Assembly: GCA_964057225.1 (NCBI GenBank)
Contig: OZ059899.1
Span: 7,254,001-7,318,000, forward strand
Source: Auanema rhodensis
Lineage: Eukaryota > Nematoda > Chromadorea > Rhabditida > Rhabditidae
Direction: 5' to 3'
Length of the DNA: 64,000 nt
Positions 10,826-23,298 of this stretch are shown piece after piece (positions within the stretch are counted from its first letter, which is position 1; each line of letters opens with the position of its first letter). A program made the position numbers and the translations under genes. A model generated the notes under the pieces. That model searched no databases. It was not told the origin of the DNA and was given only the letters and a program-made list of their open reading frames with translations.

Positions 10826-12485
10826 ACAGGAGCCACACGGGCTAAAAGAAAAATATAACAATTAAATTTAATTATATCTAAGATCTTTAACAGATTTTGA
10901 AGAAGAAATTTTAGCGAGTGAAGGAAATAAAGCAAAGTTATAAATTGAAAATCTTCTTGAATTCTTGGAGTATCACTTCCAATAATATATGATCACGAGT
11001 GTTTGAAACGTTCAGACTGAAAATACTGGACAATTCTCGACTATGTAAAACTCTGCCTAAAAATGCTTATAGGACGATAAAATTGAGCTTCGTCTCAGAA
11101 CCTAAATACAGTTGGCATACTGTATATTATTAAAACTTGTCTTTAAAAAAATTAAATCATGTATTGTTTCAAATATCACATACAGACATTATATTTACAA
11201 CTAGAATATGTGGTTGTCAAAGTTCAACTATAAAATTAGTCAGATAAGGGCATGGGCTAAGATGACTAAACTTTTGTACGGAATGACTCAAACACACAAT
11301 GGTTTACGAATTAGAAATCTTCATATTATCTTATTCGGGGAGTGAAGAAATATTCATGAAGGAAAAGGGATGATATATTGTATTCTCAGAAACATCTGTA
11401 AAGATTAAACTATTCCAGAATTGGAATTTTTTCCCAATATCCAAAATTTGCAAACTTCAGATTTCACTATAAGACCATACTTTATGCTTAATAAAATAAT
11501 GAATGATGTTGGCATTTCGCAATTATTTATTTTAAAATGTAATATCATGTTTTGTATTATAACTAACTTATTTTGATTGAAAATTTACATTTCTACATTA
11601 ACATGAATGAATCAAATACTGAAATAACCATTTCATTCAACACAAACGACAAATCTATATGAAATTCACTTCTAAGACAAAGAACCATGAGTGCCATCTG
11701 TCTTTTTCAATTTAATGAATCATGGAATCTTTCGAATCCAGCGTTTAACAAAAAAAATATGTTGAAGACTTGTTGGCTCTTTGTAAGGATATCAAATAGT
11801 ATAAAGCAATAAAGATTCCAAAAACACATTTCTATGTTTCACAGCAAATTTTTTTTTATTTCAAAGAAATACTAAATTATATATTCGATATTTATGAAAA
11901 ATTCTTGTTAAAATTTCTACGGTAATTGGCATTCCCCCAGTGTTTATAATTAATTTCTTTAAAATATCGATCTGTATAATTTAGTCCCTTACTCTGCTGC
12001 TTTCCGTTGTTTTTTTTTTGGCATTTTTTCGCGCCTAAAAGAAAAGTAAGTAATCTCATGTAACAATATACTATCAAATATCCAAGAACTAATTGTTCAC
12101 CATGATTCTATTTTTCACCATTTATTAAGTTTTATTGAATGCTAGGTTCTTAAAATAAGTTGCATATTAAATTTTTTTCAGTCTCAATATTAACTATAAA
12201 TAGTTGTAATACAGAAAACGATATAAAAGTTATTGATTTCATGAAATTTTGTCAAATCTCGAATTGTATTCGCTGTCCCCATCTTTTGTTGTATTAGGAA
12301 TTAAAGTATTTCGCTTTGACTTCCATTAAAAGAAAATGTTACCAAACGTTTCGTTTATCCATCTTCTGTGTTCCAAAAAAAGCAAAATATATTTCTTTCT
12401 CAATCTCATTCTATTACAATTCTATTTTTATCTATTGAGATGCATAAATTACATACTTCTAGATTCTTTCGTTAATATTCAGAAT
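10826..12485. other. Intergenic, 1.66 kb between two divergent unknown genes
   Basis: AT-rich with no long open frame. A 61-codon minus-strand frame at 11892-12077 follows a TTTTCTTTTAG-like acceptor and is Lys/Asn-rich, but nothing joins it upstream. The region must hold the 5' ends of both flanking genes. Confidence 0.35.
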
Positions 12486-14321
12486 ATGGCTAAACGTAAA
12501 GGTGACTACATTTGAAACTTTGATTATAATCATCAAATTTCAGGAAAAAAGAGGACTCGGCCAGGTTTCATTGACTATATCTTCTAGTAATTATTCAATT
12601 ATATATTTTCAGCAGGTTCTTCAGGAACACAAACAGCTACACCTTTTGGTATTTTTAATTTATAAAAGGTCTTAATGTTTTTTCTATTATTTCAGAAACA
12701 TTCTTAGCTGAAAACGAGGATCTAATTACCAAAGAGACATTTAATAGTGTGCCAGATGAAGTAACCAACCGGTTACGTAAACTGCATGTAGATGCAGAAA
12801 CCTCTGAAGTTTTAAAAAAAGTTACGCCAAGAATTGAGACAAGTATAGAAAAGTAATTTCTAATTTCTACTAATTTAAATTATTTCTTAGTTGATGATGA
12901 TCCTTTAACTACAGTCTGTAGAAGCAGACGTAAGTTCTATTCGATGTTTCACTAATATTGCCAGATACAATTCCAGATGGAACGTGTTTAGTTTTTGAGC
13001 AAGCTTTAGAAAATTTTGTAAAATACTGTCCAAACCGTGAAGAGGCGGTGTTGGGAAGTGTTTTGGTAGAAAGATTACTAGGATACAACGACTCTTTCGA
13101 TTTCGGTTAGCTTTTTTCTATTATGTTTAAAATCGCTTTTATTAAGAGCACAGCATCGCTTATCTTAGAACTCATATAAACAACTTCAATAATATTCTTG
13201 GTCTTGTCGAGTTTGATGATTGGACAGATGAATGGCATTATTGTCTTGTGACTTCGACGTAATTCAAAATTTCTACTTTAGCGAAGCTAAGGAAACTATT
13301 TATAGATACAGCCTAAATGGAGAACTGCATTTGCGGCTTATAGGCGTTTGCTATTTCGAAAAGATTATCCGTGGATATCAAGAAGAAATTGTGATGAAAC
13401 ATCAATTTTCTGATGCTTTTTGTTGTGTATGGAACAAATATGGTGGACTTGATAAAGTTGTGCCATGCTTTGCTTCAAATGACGCAAAAAAAAACGAGCA
13501 ACACTTTGTAAGTTCACTTTTCTTTTCTCAATGTTGCTTTTTTTCTATTCAAGAAAATTCCATTTATGTTCTCTTGTGGATTTGATGATGATTTCTTTGA
13601 GAAATATGGTGAGGAATTTCCTCCCAATAGGCTAATAGAAGCTTACGAAGCTTTGTATGGAGCGGTAAATTTGTTATTATTTTCTTATGGGAATTAAAAC
13701 ATTTGTTTTAGAAAGATAGAACGGGTATTGTAGATGTTTGTACTGAATATGACTACAGACCAGCTATTTACAATTTTTCAAGACAATTTCAATCAAAAAA
13801 TCGTAGCGCAAATACACGGTAATTTATATTTCATAGTTTTTCATTGATTATTACTTATAGCTATGAGGAAATAGCTCGTGTATGTTCTAGCCATAACAGT
13901 CGATTCAGACGAGCACGAGCGTTAGTAGATATGCCTCATTTAGAAAATGCCGCAGTAGAAATATTTGATAATCTTCGCAAGCAGTATTTCAAATTTTCGC
14001 CTGATCTGACATTGCATGAAAGAGATAGTAAAATTGAATTATTATTCAAAATGATGAGTACCTGTATGTTTATGTGTATAAAAGAAAAAAAACACGTTTG
14101 TTTTCGTATTATAGATTCATTTGCCCTCATTCATCAGAAAGCTAAACGCTACAAGTATTGGAATATAATACGAGATCATATAGTAGTTTCTGGGGTAAGA
14201 GTGTACTACTAGAGTACTTGCGTTGATTGGCTTGTTTGTATTTGTATGTTTTTTTCAGAATAAAAAATATAGTTCCTTCAAAATACCCCCGGCCAAGAAT
14301 CAAACATCATCAGCCTCATAG
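12486..14321 (+). CDS. Unrecognised protein with basic N-terminus
   Basis: ATG at 12486 follows a TTAATATTCAG acceptor by three bases. The start is basic (MAKRKGKKRTRP) and spread over four small exons. Then come ENEDLITKETFNSVPDEV, CLVFEQALENFVKYCPNR, LRTHINNFNNILGLVEFDD, KHQFSDAFCCVWNKYGGLD, FDDDFFEKYGEEFPPNRL, RRARALVDMPHLENAAVEI, and a last exon ending in QTSSAS. Eleven or so introns are phase-consistent except at about 13240-13285. There the upstream frame hits TAA at 13260 while the next coding frame opens at 13232, so only a 23-base intron (GTAATT to TTTAG), a 44-base intron with a weak acceptor, or a frameshift can join them. The coding look on both sides is good. Family unknown to me; no function proposed. 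Confidence 0.55.
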
Positions 14322-14949
14322 AGCTCCACCCATTGAAAACAACTAGTAAGAACTAGTAAAAATGGCTGAGTTTTTATCATTGTTTGTACCTTTTAACTAC
14401 TTTCCAAAATATGGTTTTTCTTATAGTGCACCAATTGAATTTTTCAAAAACTTTGAACATTGCTTGATTGTTCGCTGAATCAGCTCATGTTAAGAATTTT
14501 TTGTCTTCAAAATTTTATATCATTCGTTTTAATTTGTAATGTACAGTAAAAATATTATGCTAAATTATCATTATAATTTGAATGATTTGATCATGTTATT
14601 ATTAATTTTTAAATAATTATAATCTGATACTTTGATAAAAGACAAGCATGACCATATAGTTTTTATGTTTATCAATTGGAGCTACACACTATAATAGCTT
14701 AGTATTTTTTTATTTACATGTGATAAACCTCTGTTATCAATCATTCATCGTCATTTAATCTTATAGGACTAGGACTCGAATAAATAAAAATTATTTTTGA
14801 TTTGTTGCGATTTTATTATTTCTTTTTATAGACATTAACTTATAATACATATTCTAATCCACAACTTTAAAATAAAACCCGAATCAAAATAAACATGATT
14901 ACTACTTATTATAAAAACAAGATCATTCATTTCACAAATACCACTTCAG
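14322..14949. other. Intergenic before the carboxylesterase
   Basis: AT-rich, no coding potential seen. An ACTTCAG acceptor abuts the downstream ATG at 14950. The gap of about 630 bp to the previous same-strand gene is long for a typical operon. Confidence 0.4.
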
Positions 14950-17093
14950 ATGTTGTATGATAACGTAAGATTGAATATCCGTGATGGACCTATTATTGGC
15001 CGAAGATTAAGTTTCAATGGTTCACAGGTAAACAACTCTTTTTAAATTATCAAAAATCTCTTTGGACAGGCTTTGGCATTTCAAGGCATTCCGTTCGCTA
15101 AGCCTCCCATTGGCCCACTTCGCTTCAAGGTATTTGTTTGGAAAAATCTCGATTTCAATATAATGTTATTGATAGAAGCCTGAACCTATTGATTCCTGGT
15201 TGGAACCGAAAGAATGTAAATCGTTTATGAACCAAAGTATTCAGAAAATAAGTGAAAATAAACCTGATGTTAGATATGTGTCCTTTGAGCCAGTTCTATT
15301 GTCCTCTTGCTTCAGATGCCCCCTATCTCTGAAGATTGCTTATACCTTAATGTGTTCACTCCAGCCTTCGAAAGCGAAGAGCAGGAAGGATTCCCTGTAT
15401 TCTTTTTTGTTCACGGTGGTGGGTATGCAGTTGAATCGACAGCTAAGTATAAAGAGCGTGGAATATGCGAAGAATTGGTATCTTTTGAACAGATGACTAA
15501 TTAAAACTACATGATTAGGTTCGCAAAGGAGTTGTGGTTGTAACTGTAGAATATCGTTTGGGAATGTTGGGATTCTTTACAACGGGTGATGAATGTTGCC
15601 CTGGAAATAATGCTCTCTGGGATCTAAAACTAGCATTAGAATGGACACGAGTATTCTTTCTTAGAATAAAAAATACTTTTCTTATAATTTTAAGGACAAC
15701 ATTGGGTTCTTTTCCGGTAATAAAAATAATATAACTGTTTCCGGACAGTCTGCAGGTTCAGCATTAACTCAATTGTTAGCTATCTCTCCTCATACAAGAG
15801 GTATACTTCTCATATTTTACGAAAAATTGAAAATATTACAAATATTTTTAAAGATCTTTTTCACAAAATGATCGGAATGGCTGGGTTTACTAATTATTAC
15901 TGTAATTGGTTCAATACCAGACATGGTATTGAGAATTGTCGGAAATTTGCAAAGAAGTTGGGAGTAGAACATTCTGATTCTCAGCAGGTGGTTATTTCGA
16001 TTGATTAATTTTCACTTCAAATTAAGTTATTGGATCAACTTCGTCGAGTTCCTGCTGAGAAATTCGCTCTAGGTATCGAGATGAACATCGAAACACAAGA
16101 ATTACTGATTGCTCCTCGATATGATGGCGATTTTTTCCCTCTTCCAGTTCGTGGTGAATCGTCATCAAATAGTCTAAAAATTAATTACAGTTTGAGGATC
16201 TTACTGCTAGTGCTCCAGCAAAGCCAGCTATTTTCGGATGCGCTCATTCCGAAGGTTTTAACATAAAATAGTTTTAGTTAGTATACAAATTTAGCTTTTA
16301 TATCTCCGAATGCGGTGTTTAATCATGACGAATTACAAAAAAGTATAGCACAGGCTATTCCTGAAAGCATATTTCAACTGTCAACACTATCCAAACGTCA
16401 TGCGCTTAAGCAATTACTCACAAATCAGCACCACACATGGCCTGATAAAATCATGCAAATGATTGTTGAGGCACTATAAATCTTAAATATAAAATATTTC
16501 TGATTAAATTTAGGTTGAAAGTGGTATATTTATGGGATTTGGCTTACAAAAAGCCATTTTTGATTGGTTATCTAAATCTCCACAGATATACATGTACAGT
16601 TTTGAACATTCTAATCCAATTGTATGTGAAAGTATGGGAATGCCTTTCGATGGTAAGAAGTTTCAAGTAAATTTATAAAAGAAGAATTTCTTTCATAATA
16701 GCTGCTATTCATTGCGCCGAACTGACATACTTATTCCAAATTCATACTTTTACTCCTTTTGAGTTTGATACGGTTGATAACATTGTTATGCGAATAACTA
16801 CAGAGAAATTTATGAATTTCTGTAAATATGGGTAAATTATAGAATATATATATAAGAATTTTTTAATTTCATAGAAATCCTAATGGACCATCAAGTTCTG
16901 GTAACAGCGTGGAATGGCTTCCTTGTTCTCATACATCACCACAACGTCATTTGGTGATTTCTGAGAATTCTCACATGAAAGACGTATATAAGGTAAACAA
17001 GAACCAATCTGTAAAATTTAATATTGTTGTCAATAACAGGGCGGTTTTCCTCTCTATGTTGTTGAAGAAACACAACTTGCTCGATCAATTTAA
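14950..17093 (+). CDS. Type B carboxylesterase (cholinesterase-like family)
   Basis: An alpha/beta-hydrolase of the carboxylesterase type B family in about a dozen exons. Hallmarks in order: AFQGIPFAKPPIGPLRF; SEDCLYLNVFTP; the oxyanion-hole FVHGGGYA; VVVTVEYRLGMLGFF; the nucleophile motif SGQSAGS just after FFSGNKNNITV; LFHKMIGMAG; the acid region GCAHSEG; and the His region AAIHCAELTYLF. Ser, Glu and His of the triad can all be placed. It hydrolyses esters; the substrate cannot be told. No signal peptide is visible (it begins MLYDNVRLNIRDG), so it may be cytosolic like many nematode cest genes, and no C-terminal anchor is seen. Exon 3 must end at KPD, with the GTTAGATATG donor near 15266, to reach SEDCLYL in frame. 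Confidence 0.85.
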
Positions 17094-17618
17094 ATCTTAC
17101 TTCCTGTTTTCCGACAGATGTTGTGAACAACTATTTTATAGAAATATTTGTGAGAAACAATATTTAAACAAATACACGTTTATAATTATATAATGTTTAT
17201 ATCTTTCTATCGTATCGTTTATTACTTTTAAGATATTTTTAATAAATACATTGGGAAATATAATATAATAAATAATAATTACATATGTATATTAAAAAAT
17301 ATTATAAACAATACATATAGATCAGATTTTCTATTACACTACGTGAAACAATGAAAATATTATTTTTTTTTATCAAATTCAGTGATCAAGAACCTATGAA
17401 ATGATGGAATCATTGTTAATTCGAAATGACAATTCGAAGATTTAGAAATATTTTCTTTAGAAACTCATATGACATTGAAATCGTATTGCTTATAATCAGA
17501 ATACGTTATTATTATAATTTTTTTATTTATTTTTTTTTACAAAACAAAATTAATTTCAACAAACAATTATTTTATATATTAAATAGAATATATAAAGCAT
17601 TTAAGAAAAGTTAAACAA
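17094..17618. other. Intergenic, carboxylesterase to tRNA
   Basis: Very AT-rich with homopolymer T runs. AATAAA-like signals follow the esterase stop (for example at about 17240). No gene seen. Confidence 0.4.
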
Positions 17619-17700
17619 GCAGTCATGTCCGAGTGGTTAAGGAGATTGACTAGAAATCAATTGGGCTCTGCCCGCGTAGGTTCGAATCCTGCTGACTGCG
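17619..17700 (+). tRNA. trnS-AGA: tRNA-Ser (anticodon AGA)
   Basis: An 82-nt cloverleaf. The acceptor stem GCAGTCA pairs with TGACTGC, with G as discriminator base. The anticodon stem TTGA/TCAA encloses CTAGAAA, giving anticodon AGA. A long variable arm (class II, as in serine tRNA) has GGGC/GCCC. The T-arm is TAGGTTCGAATCCTG. A TTTT tract downstream (17713-17716) can serve as Pol III terminator. CCA is not encoded, as in eukaryotes. Confidence 0.93.
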
Positions 17701-18056
17701 AATCTTTTATATTTTTAGAAAAATGTACCAAACTTGATTTTTTTTTCACCTTTTGGAACTTTATCATGCCGCAAACGATGATTCAATTTCTAAGCATTCT
17801 TTCTACGTTCTGGAGTTTTAATTGGACGAATATCTGATATAATCTGAAAGCTGCAGAATATCAAAGCTTATCATACGCAAGCTAAAGCTAAGAACTTTTC
17901 AAATGGACTGAAACAACATTGGAATTTAATAGGCGGATTGCGAACTCGAATAAATACTTTCCCAAGAGGACTTATATCTCACTTTATTTTTAACATTATC
18001 AGAATTAGCGTTTCATTTCATAAACTTTCTTTTTTCTTCCTTTTAATATTTTCAAG
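17701..18056. promoter_or_regulatory. Upstream region of the secreted repeat protein
   Basis: No gene seen. A TATTTTCAAG acceptor-like sequence abuts the ATG at 18057. Confidence 0.35.
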
Positions 18057-19757
18057 ATGATTCGAATTATTACTATATGTATTCTCTTGGCGCGCTACAG
18101 TTATGCTTGTATGAGTACTGCTGAGAAACATGCAGGTTACATATTCTTTTTTTAATTAAAAAACTTTTAAACATTTTTCAAGATGATATTATTTATACAA
18201 GGAAAGCAAATTTACCAAATCATAATCAGAAACCCACAGCTACCCGTAATCTGCAAACTACACCTGATGAACCGATTGGCATTAGGCACAAACATAATCA
18301 TCCGAAAGAGGAGAAGAATGTTTTAGCAAAACTGCCATCACAGACACAACTACCTGTGACAGATTCTCATCTTGAGCTCCTTCCAACTTCAACAGCAATG
18401 CCAGAATCATCGTATCCCACTTATTCTAAGGAAACAGCTGAGAAGCCTACGAATCATCCAAAAGAGGAGAATATGAAGAATGTTTTAGCAAAACTGAAAT
18501 CACAGACACAACTATCTGTGACAGATTCTCATCTTGAGCTCCTTCCAACTTCAACAGCAATGCCAGAATCATCGTATCCCACTTATTCTAAGGAAACAGC
18601 TGAGAAGCCTACGAATCATCCAAAAGAGGAGAATTTGAAGAGCATTCTAGCAAAACTGCCTTCACCGACACAACTATCTGTGACAGATTCTCATCTTGAG
18701 CTCCTTCCAACTTCAACAGCAATGCCAGAATCATTGTATCCTTCTTATTCTAAGGAAACAACTGAGAAGCCTACTTTGCAACCTACAAGTTATATCACAA
18801 TTCCTGATTCCATAACATCTACATTCAGTTCCTTAGCTCCAGAAATGAATGTATTGCATAAGGAATTGAATAATTCTACATTTATCATAAACAATACTAC
18901 TGAATTATTAGAAGAAGAATCTTTAAGAAGTGAATTAACCACGACAAGCGTCATAGAAACTGAAGCAAGTACATCACCAGAGATAGGTAAGCTAAAATCT
19001 TTAAATTTAGAAAGACATGCTTGATCATTTTATATCGAAATTCTGTACGAAAGAGAGATAAGATGGACTTGTTGAGATGTAAAAAATTTATTTTTAGATA
19101 TGAAATCAGAGGATAAATATTTGAAAATATCTTGATTTAGCGATGAGATATGTAAGTATTAGCAATTTCAGACATCAATCTTTGTCACACATGCGAAGTA
19201 CCGAACTTATCTATAATTATTGGCAGTGATAATGAAACAACTATTTTCTATTCACCATATGTTAGGTATTTTGAAATTTTTTCTTAATTTCATTAAATAA
19301 TTTGTAATAATTAAAGTGAACGTACATTTTCAAAAGAAGGATGTGCACAAACTATGACATATTGCAATGTTCCACATGGCTTAGACATATGGCCACATAA
19401 TTATATGCAGGTAAATCGTGATAATTTAATTATAAAAAGAAAAAAACTGAAAATAGTAGACGTAGTTACGTATAGGATTTACAATGATATTTTTAAAAAT
19501 CAGAAAAGATTTTCCATCTCAGATAAAGTTTTTACAAACGTTCACTTCACGACAAATCTCATAGTGATAGTAAACGTCAATCTTTTTTCGATTTTCAAAA
19601 AGATTATTTTCTTTTTCAGTTTTATCCAGCTGCTCCATTGTATGAAGCTAAAAATGGGGGTGGTTTAGCCTCAGAAGTTTCTTGCAGCAGAGATGGACAT
19701 TGGAAAGTGGGAAATAAGAAAGTTGAATCAGTTCATTGTTATTACCTTAGAATTTAA
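18057..19757 (+). CDS. Secreted Ser/Thr/Pro-rich repeat protein with C-terminal six-cysteine domain
   Basis: Signal peptide MIRIITICILLARYSYAC. The second exon encodes three 54-residue repeats (each with TDSHLELLPTSTAMPES, SYPTYSKETAEKP and HPKEEN), then a Thr/Ser-rich stretch with Asn-x-Ser/Thr sites, suiting O- and N-glycosylation. Three more exons encode a compact domain with six cysteines in a C-x2-C ... GCAQTMTYC ... SC-x-RDGHW ... HC pattern, which resembles the nematode C6/DUF281 type of domain. The exon joins (AG|T at about 19265, CAG|TTT at about 19620) keep frame. Likely extracellular or surface mucin-like; the partner is unknown. It is convergent with the next gene, 137 bp away. 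Confidence 0.7.
18294..18777 (+). repeat. Tandem 162-bp coding repeat, three copies
   Basis: GTGACAGATTCTCATCTTGA recurs at 18356, 18518 and 18680, exactly 162 bp (54 codons) apart. The copies are nearly identical in DNA, including synonymous sites; the third diverges most towards its end. This indicates recent duplication or homogenisation within the exon of the secreted protein. Confidence 0.9.
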
Positions 19758-19894
19758 AGCAACTTCTAATTCCAATTGAAACGAATCATACGAAAAATTA
19801 TAATTATTAATTAATAAATATATTTATTTCCTTGGTTAAAAAAGATTTATAATAGGAAAACATTTAACAAAAACTTGAAGAAATATCGAAAAAT

Positions 19895-21900
19895 TTAATT
19901 TTTCGAACTTTTTTTTCCAGTAACAAGGGCATGTATTTCAGTTCCAGCTGATATTTTACAATCACAACAAGAGGAAGTAGTGATAACAGTAGGTATCCAT
20001 CGTCCAGCAACTTTCTTTAAAACATCAACATTTCGATATTGTTGTTTACATTGACCCCATCCTATAATTTATATAATTATTATAATATTATAATATAATA
20101 TTAAATAGCATTACCTGAAAGACAATAATCGTTTTCTTTACAACTTAATTCATTAACTATTCTAGGAAAATAATCTGGAGGTAATTGTCTCCAAGTCCAA
20201 CAATTTCCTAAATATTGAAATTGTCTTTGTTATAAAATATTTTTAATTATATATACCACACAATGATAATAAATCTCCTTGTGTTTCTGTTTCACCTCTT
20301 TCAATACATCCAATTGAGAATCGTTTTCCTACCAATTCGTCTTTATTTTCATTTTGTCTTTTTCGTCGTTTCCCTTTAACTTTGCAACATTTCATATTTA
20401 ATTATTATGAAAAGTATTTATACCAAAAATAATATGTTGATTACCAGATTGCCCTCCTGCTCCTCCTCCGCTAAACAAATGAGCCAGAAAACTATGGATT
20501 GGACTAAAGAATCCTGTTCCTATAATGATAGTTGATAATCTATTTAGAATCTAAAGAACAACATACCTAAATCTACAGATGGTGTTGCAACTGACTGTTG
20601 TTGCCAATAATTACTCTATAATAATTCTTTTTTTATTTCTACAACTATTCATATACTACTATTAGTATTCAATTTAACGTACCCATTGCTCTTGTTGCTG
20701 TTGTGGCCAGTATGTCTGAACAGTAGGTTGTGGTTGTGGAATGGTTTGTTGAGGAGGCGGTTGCCATTGCTGTGGTACAGTTTGCAAGTTAGGTGAGAAA
20801 GGAGCTGGTGCAATTGGAATGGGTAATGGAGAATTCTGCACAAAATGTTGTTGTTGTTGTTGTTGTTGCTGTTGTTGTTGCTGTTGTTGCGAAAAAAAGG
20901 CAGGCGATGTATTAAACTGATTAGGTGAATTATGCTGATCTGTTAAAAAATATTTCATATTTCAAATACAAAATAAAGAAAATATACTTTGTGGTTGGTC
21001 TGGATTATTTGAATTTGGAAAGACTCTTTGCACAGGTAAACCTGTTGATCCTATTAAAGTGTTTGTATGACTATTTTGGTTATTAGAACGTTGAGATGAT
21101 GAAGCAAATTGTTGACCAGCGGCAACCAATTGTGATACATACGGGGGTATAACAACAGGTAATGGAGGAGTCTAACAGTAAAGTATATTTATAATGATCG
21201 TATTCGTATTAAAACTTACAAATTTATTACGAAAGAATTGAAAACGAGGACATTCATCTATACTCGTAGATGTTCTTGGTAAAACTTGAACATTTGTCCT
21301 TTTAATAAATTAAAATTACAAAAATATTGTAAAAAAAATGAAGTAATATACCTAAAATTGGATGAAATAAAGCCAATATCTATAAGACGATAATATAAAA
21401 TTGAGAAGCATTGTTGACAAGATGAAGTGGTACATTGAAATGTTTGTGGAGTCTAAAATGATTAATAAACAATTAAATTTACATTTAATATATATTATTT
21501 ACTATAAAAACAATAAAACTTACAGTTCTTGTACTCTCATAGTAATTTACATTAGATAAATCAATAAAAGCTAATATAGCTTCTTCTACAGTTGTAGCCA
21601 TATATCTTGAATCATATGGAATACATTGCTGACTTTCTGGATGAATCACACATGGGCACTAAGTTTATTTAAGAAAATCATTCAAATATATAATTTTACC
21701 TGAGATATTCGATTTCCTTGTGTCTTCTGTCGTACTATTTCTACAAAATTTGTTTGGGCTTCCTGAAATCGAGACTGCGTTTGTGCAGTTACAGGAGCTG
21801 ATCTGAAAGATGGACCACGACCACGCTGTTGTTGGGTGAAATGCCCATGAACATTTCCAACTTTGAAGGCCAAAAACAAAACAAAAAGCAAACGACACAT
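19895..21900 (-). CDS. Secreted polyglutamine protein with C-terminal cystine-rich, IL-17-like domain
   Basis: Signal peptide MCRLLFVLFLAFKVGNVHG. An N-terminal domain with paired cysteines (QCPCVIHPESQQC, CTTSSCQQC) is followed by a Pro/Gln/Ser-rich linker with about 15 consecutive Gln codons (20842-20888), then a strongly basic KGKRRKRQ furin-type site. The last about 115 residues hold nine cysteines: IGCIERGE, LCGNCWTWRQLPPDYFPRIV, SCKENDYCLSGWGQC, and SSCCDC. The CWxWR-x5-YFPRIV-x4-C ... CxC layout recalls IL-17-type cystine-knot cytokines, which nematodes have (ILC-17). That link is tentative and another cystine-knot family is possible. About ten short exons join in phase. Processing at the basic site would release the C-terminal domain. 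Confidence 0.65.
20842..20888 (-). repeat. CAA/CAG trinucleotide repeat coding polyglutamine
   Basis: Read on the minus strand this is a run of CAA codons interrupted by CAG, about 15 in all, in frame in the secreted protein. Mixed codons make it more stable than a pure CAG tract. Confidence 0.9.
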
Positions 21901-23298
21901 TCAAGTCGCCATGAAAATGAATCTAAATCTAAGAATTTTCTGTATAATATATATATATATATATAAAAGTAATTAAATAAGATTTTCTTTTTATAAAATA
22001 TAATATATTAAACTAGACATAGATAAATGTATTGGCAATTTTGCTATAGAACAACACAATAAAAATTTTGAAATTTGTGAAGAATTTATGTTAGAAGCCA
22101 TCTGTCTGAAGGTATGTTTCAGGACTAGTTTATACGAACTACTGGTGGCCTCAATTGCTGCCCTTTTTAGTGTTCTCAGAGTAAGTATACCTAGTGAAAC
22201 ATAGCATTAAGACGATGTGTATGTAAAATTTATAAATGGATTGGCTTTTATATTTATATAAATATATGTAAAGTTGGTTATTTATATAATATAATATTAC
22301 ATTTATTATGTATTAATTTTATTTTTTAATTTAATAATTAAGAAATATATATAAATATAAAAATAATTAGATTTTAATAATATTTTTAGAGATTATAGTT
22401 TTAAAAAACCATCCATTTAACAAAAAATAATAATTTCAATATAAAAGAATTATTAAAACATTATTTAAAACAAAGTTTAAAGAATATATATATTGTCTTT
22501 GTTTGAATAAAAATGATATCTTATACCTGTCTTTCTTCCATTTTTTTCTCTTATTCTCTTTAATTTTAAATTAAAATATCTTATGATATCTAAAGATATA
22601 ATCTACGATTGCAGAAGATAAATGAGAAGAGCAGGTAGCTTTCCATGTTTGAAAAGAAGAAAAAGAACTTTCCTAATACATCTTTTACAAAAAAAAATAT
22701 AAAAATTCTGCAAATTGTTTCAATTCTCATTAGCTTAACAAGTTTTAAAAAAAAGAAACTAATTTTTTTGAATATTATACGTTTACTTCAAAGACTTTTG
22801 TATGTAAGTCGTAGAAGTATGATGTAATTCTGCTAGTAATTCAACATTGATCCTAACAATACTCATTTTTTCCTTTCATTCCTTAGTAATTAGACATAAA
22901 GAGAGAAGAACTACAAAGAAATTCAACTGTTCGAAGAGTCACTTAAGAAGGTTAAAACATACATACATGTTAGATCTCAATCTTCTTCTATTGTCAAGAA
23001 GGTACGAAGCATGTTCAAATTGTATGAATAGAAAGTCTAATTCTATAATTTTTTATACAAAAATAAATAATTGTTCTTAATTCAAAAGAATTCCATATAA
23101 TCTGATGTATCTTTTAAAGAATTTTAACTAAACTAACATAATACCATAAAACTCTGAATGTTTCTTTTTATTTTATTTTTTTTAAAAATATTGTTAATAG
23201 ATTCACATATTATATATTATATTATGTTTTTGTACTACAATTTATTTTAAAATATAATTATATTACAAAATAATAAATATTAAAAGAGTTACTTAACT
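21901..23298. other. Intergenic, upstream of the IL-17-like gene and 3' of the megasynthase
   Basis: Extremely AT-rich, with (TA)n at about 21947-21965 and many A/T runs. Short open frames at 22645-22827 and 22847-23080 are Lys/Ile/Asn-rich by composition only. The megasynthase 3' UTR must lie at the right end. No gene or RNA recognised. Confidence 0.4.

Noticed and set aside
11892-12077. Lys/Asn-rich 61-codon minus-strand frame
   Set aside because: It follows an acceptor-like site but has no upstream exon, and starting at its internal ATG another frame gives only 11 codons. Too weak to call.
22645-23080. Two short plus-strand frames upstream of the IL-17-like gene
   Set aside because: Composition is that of AT-rich noise (Lys, Ile, Phe, Asn) with no splice context.
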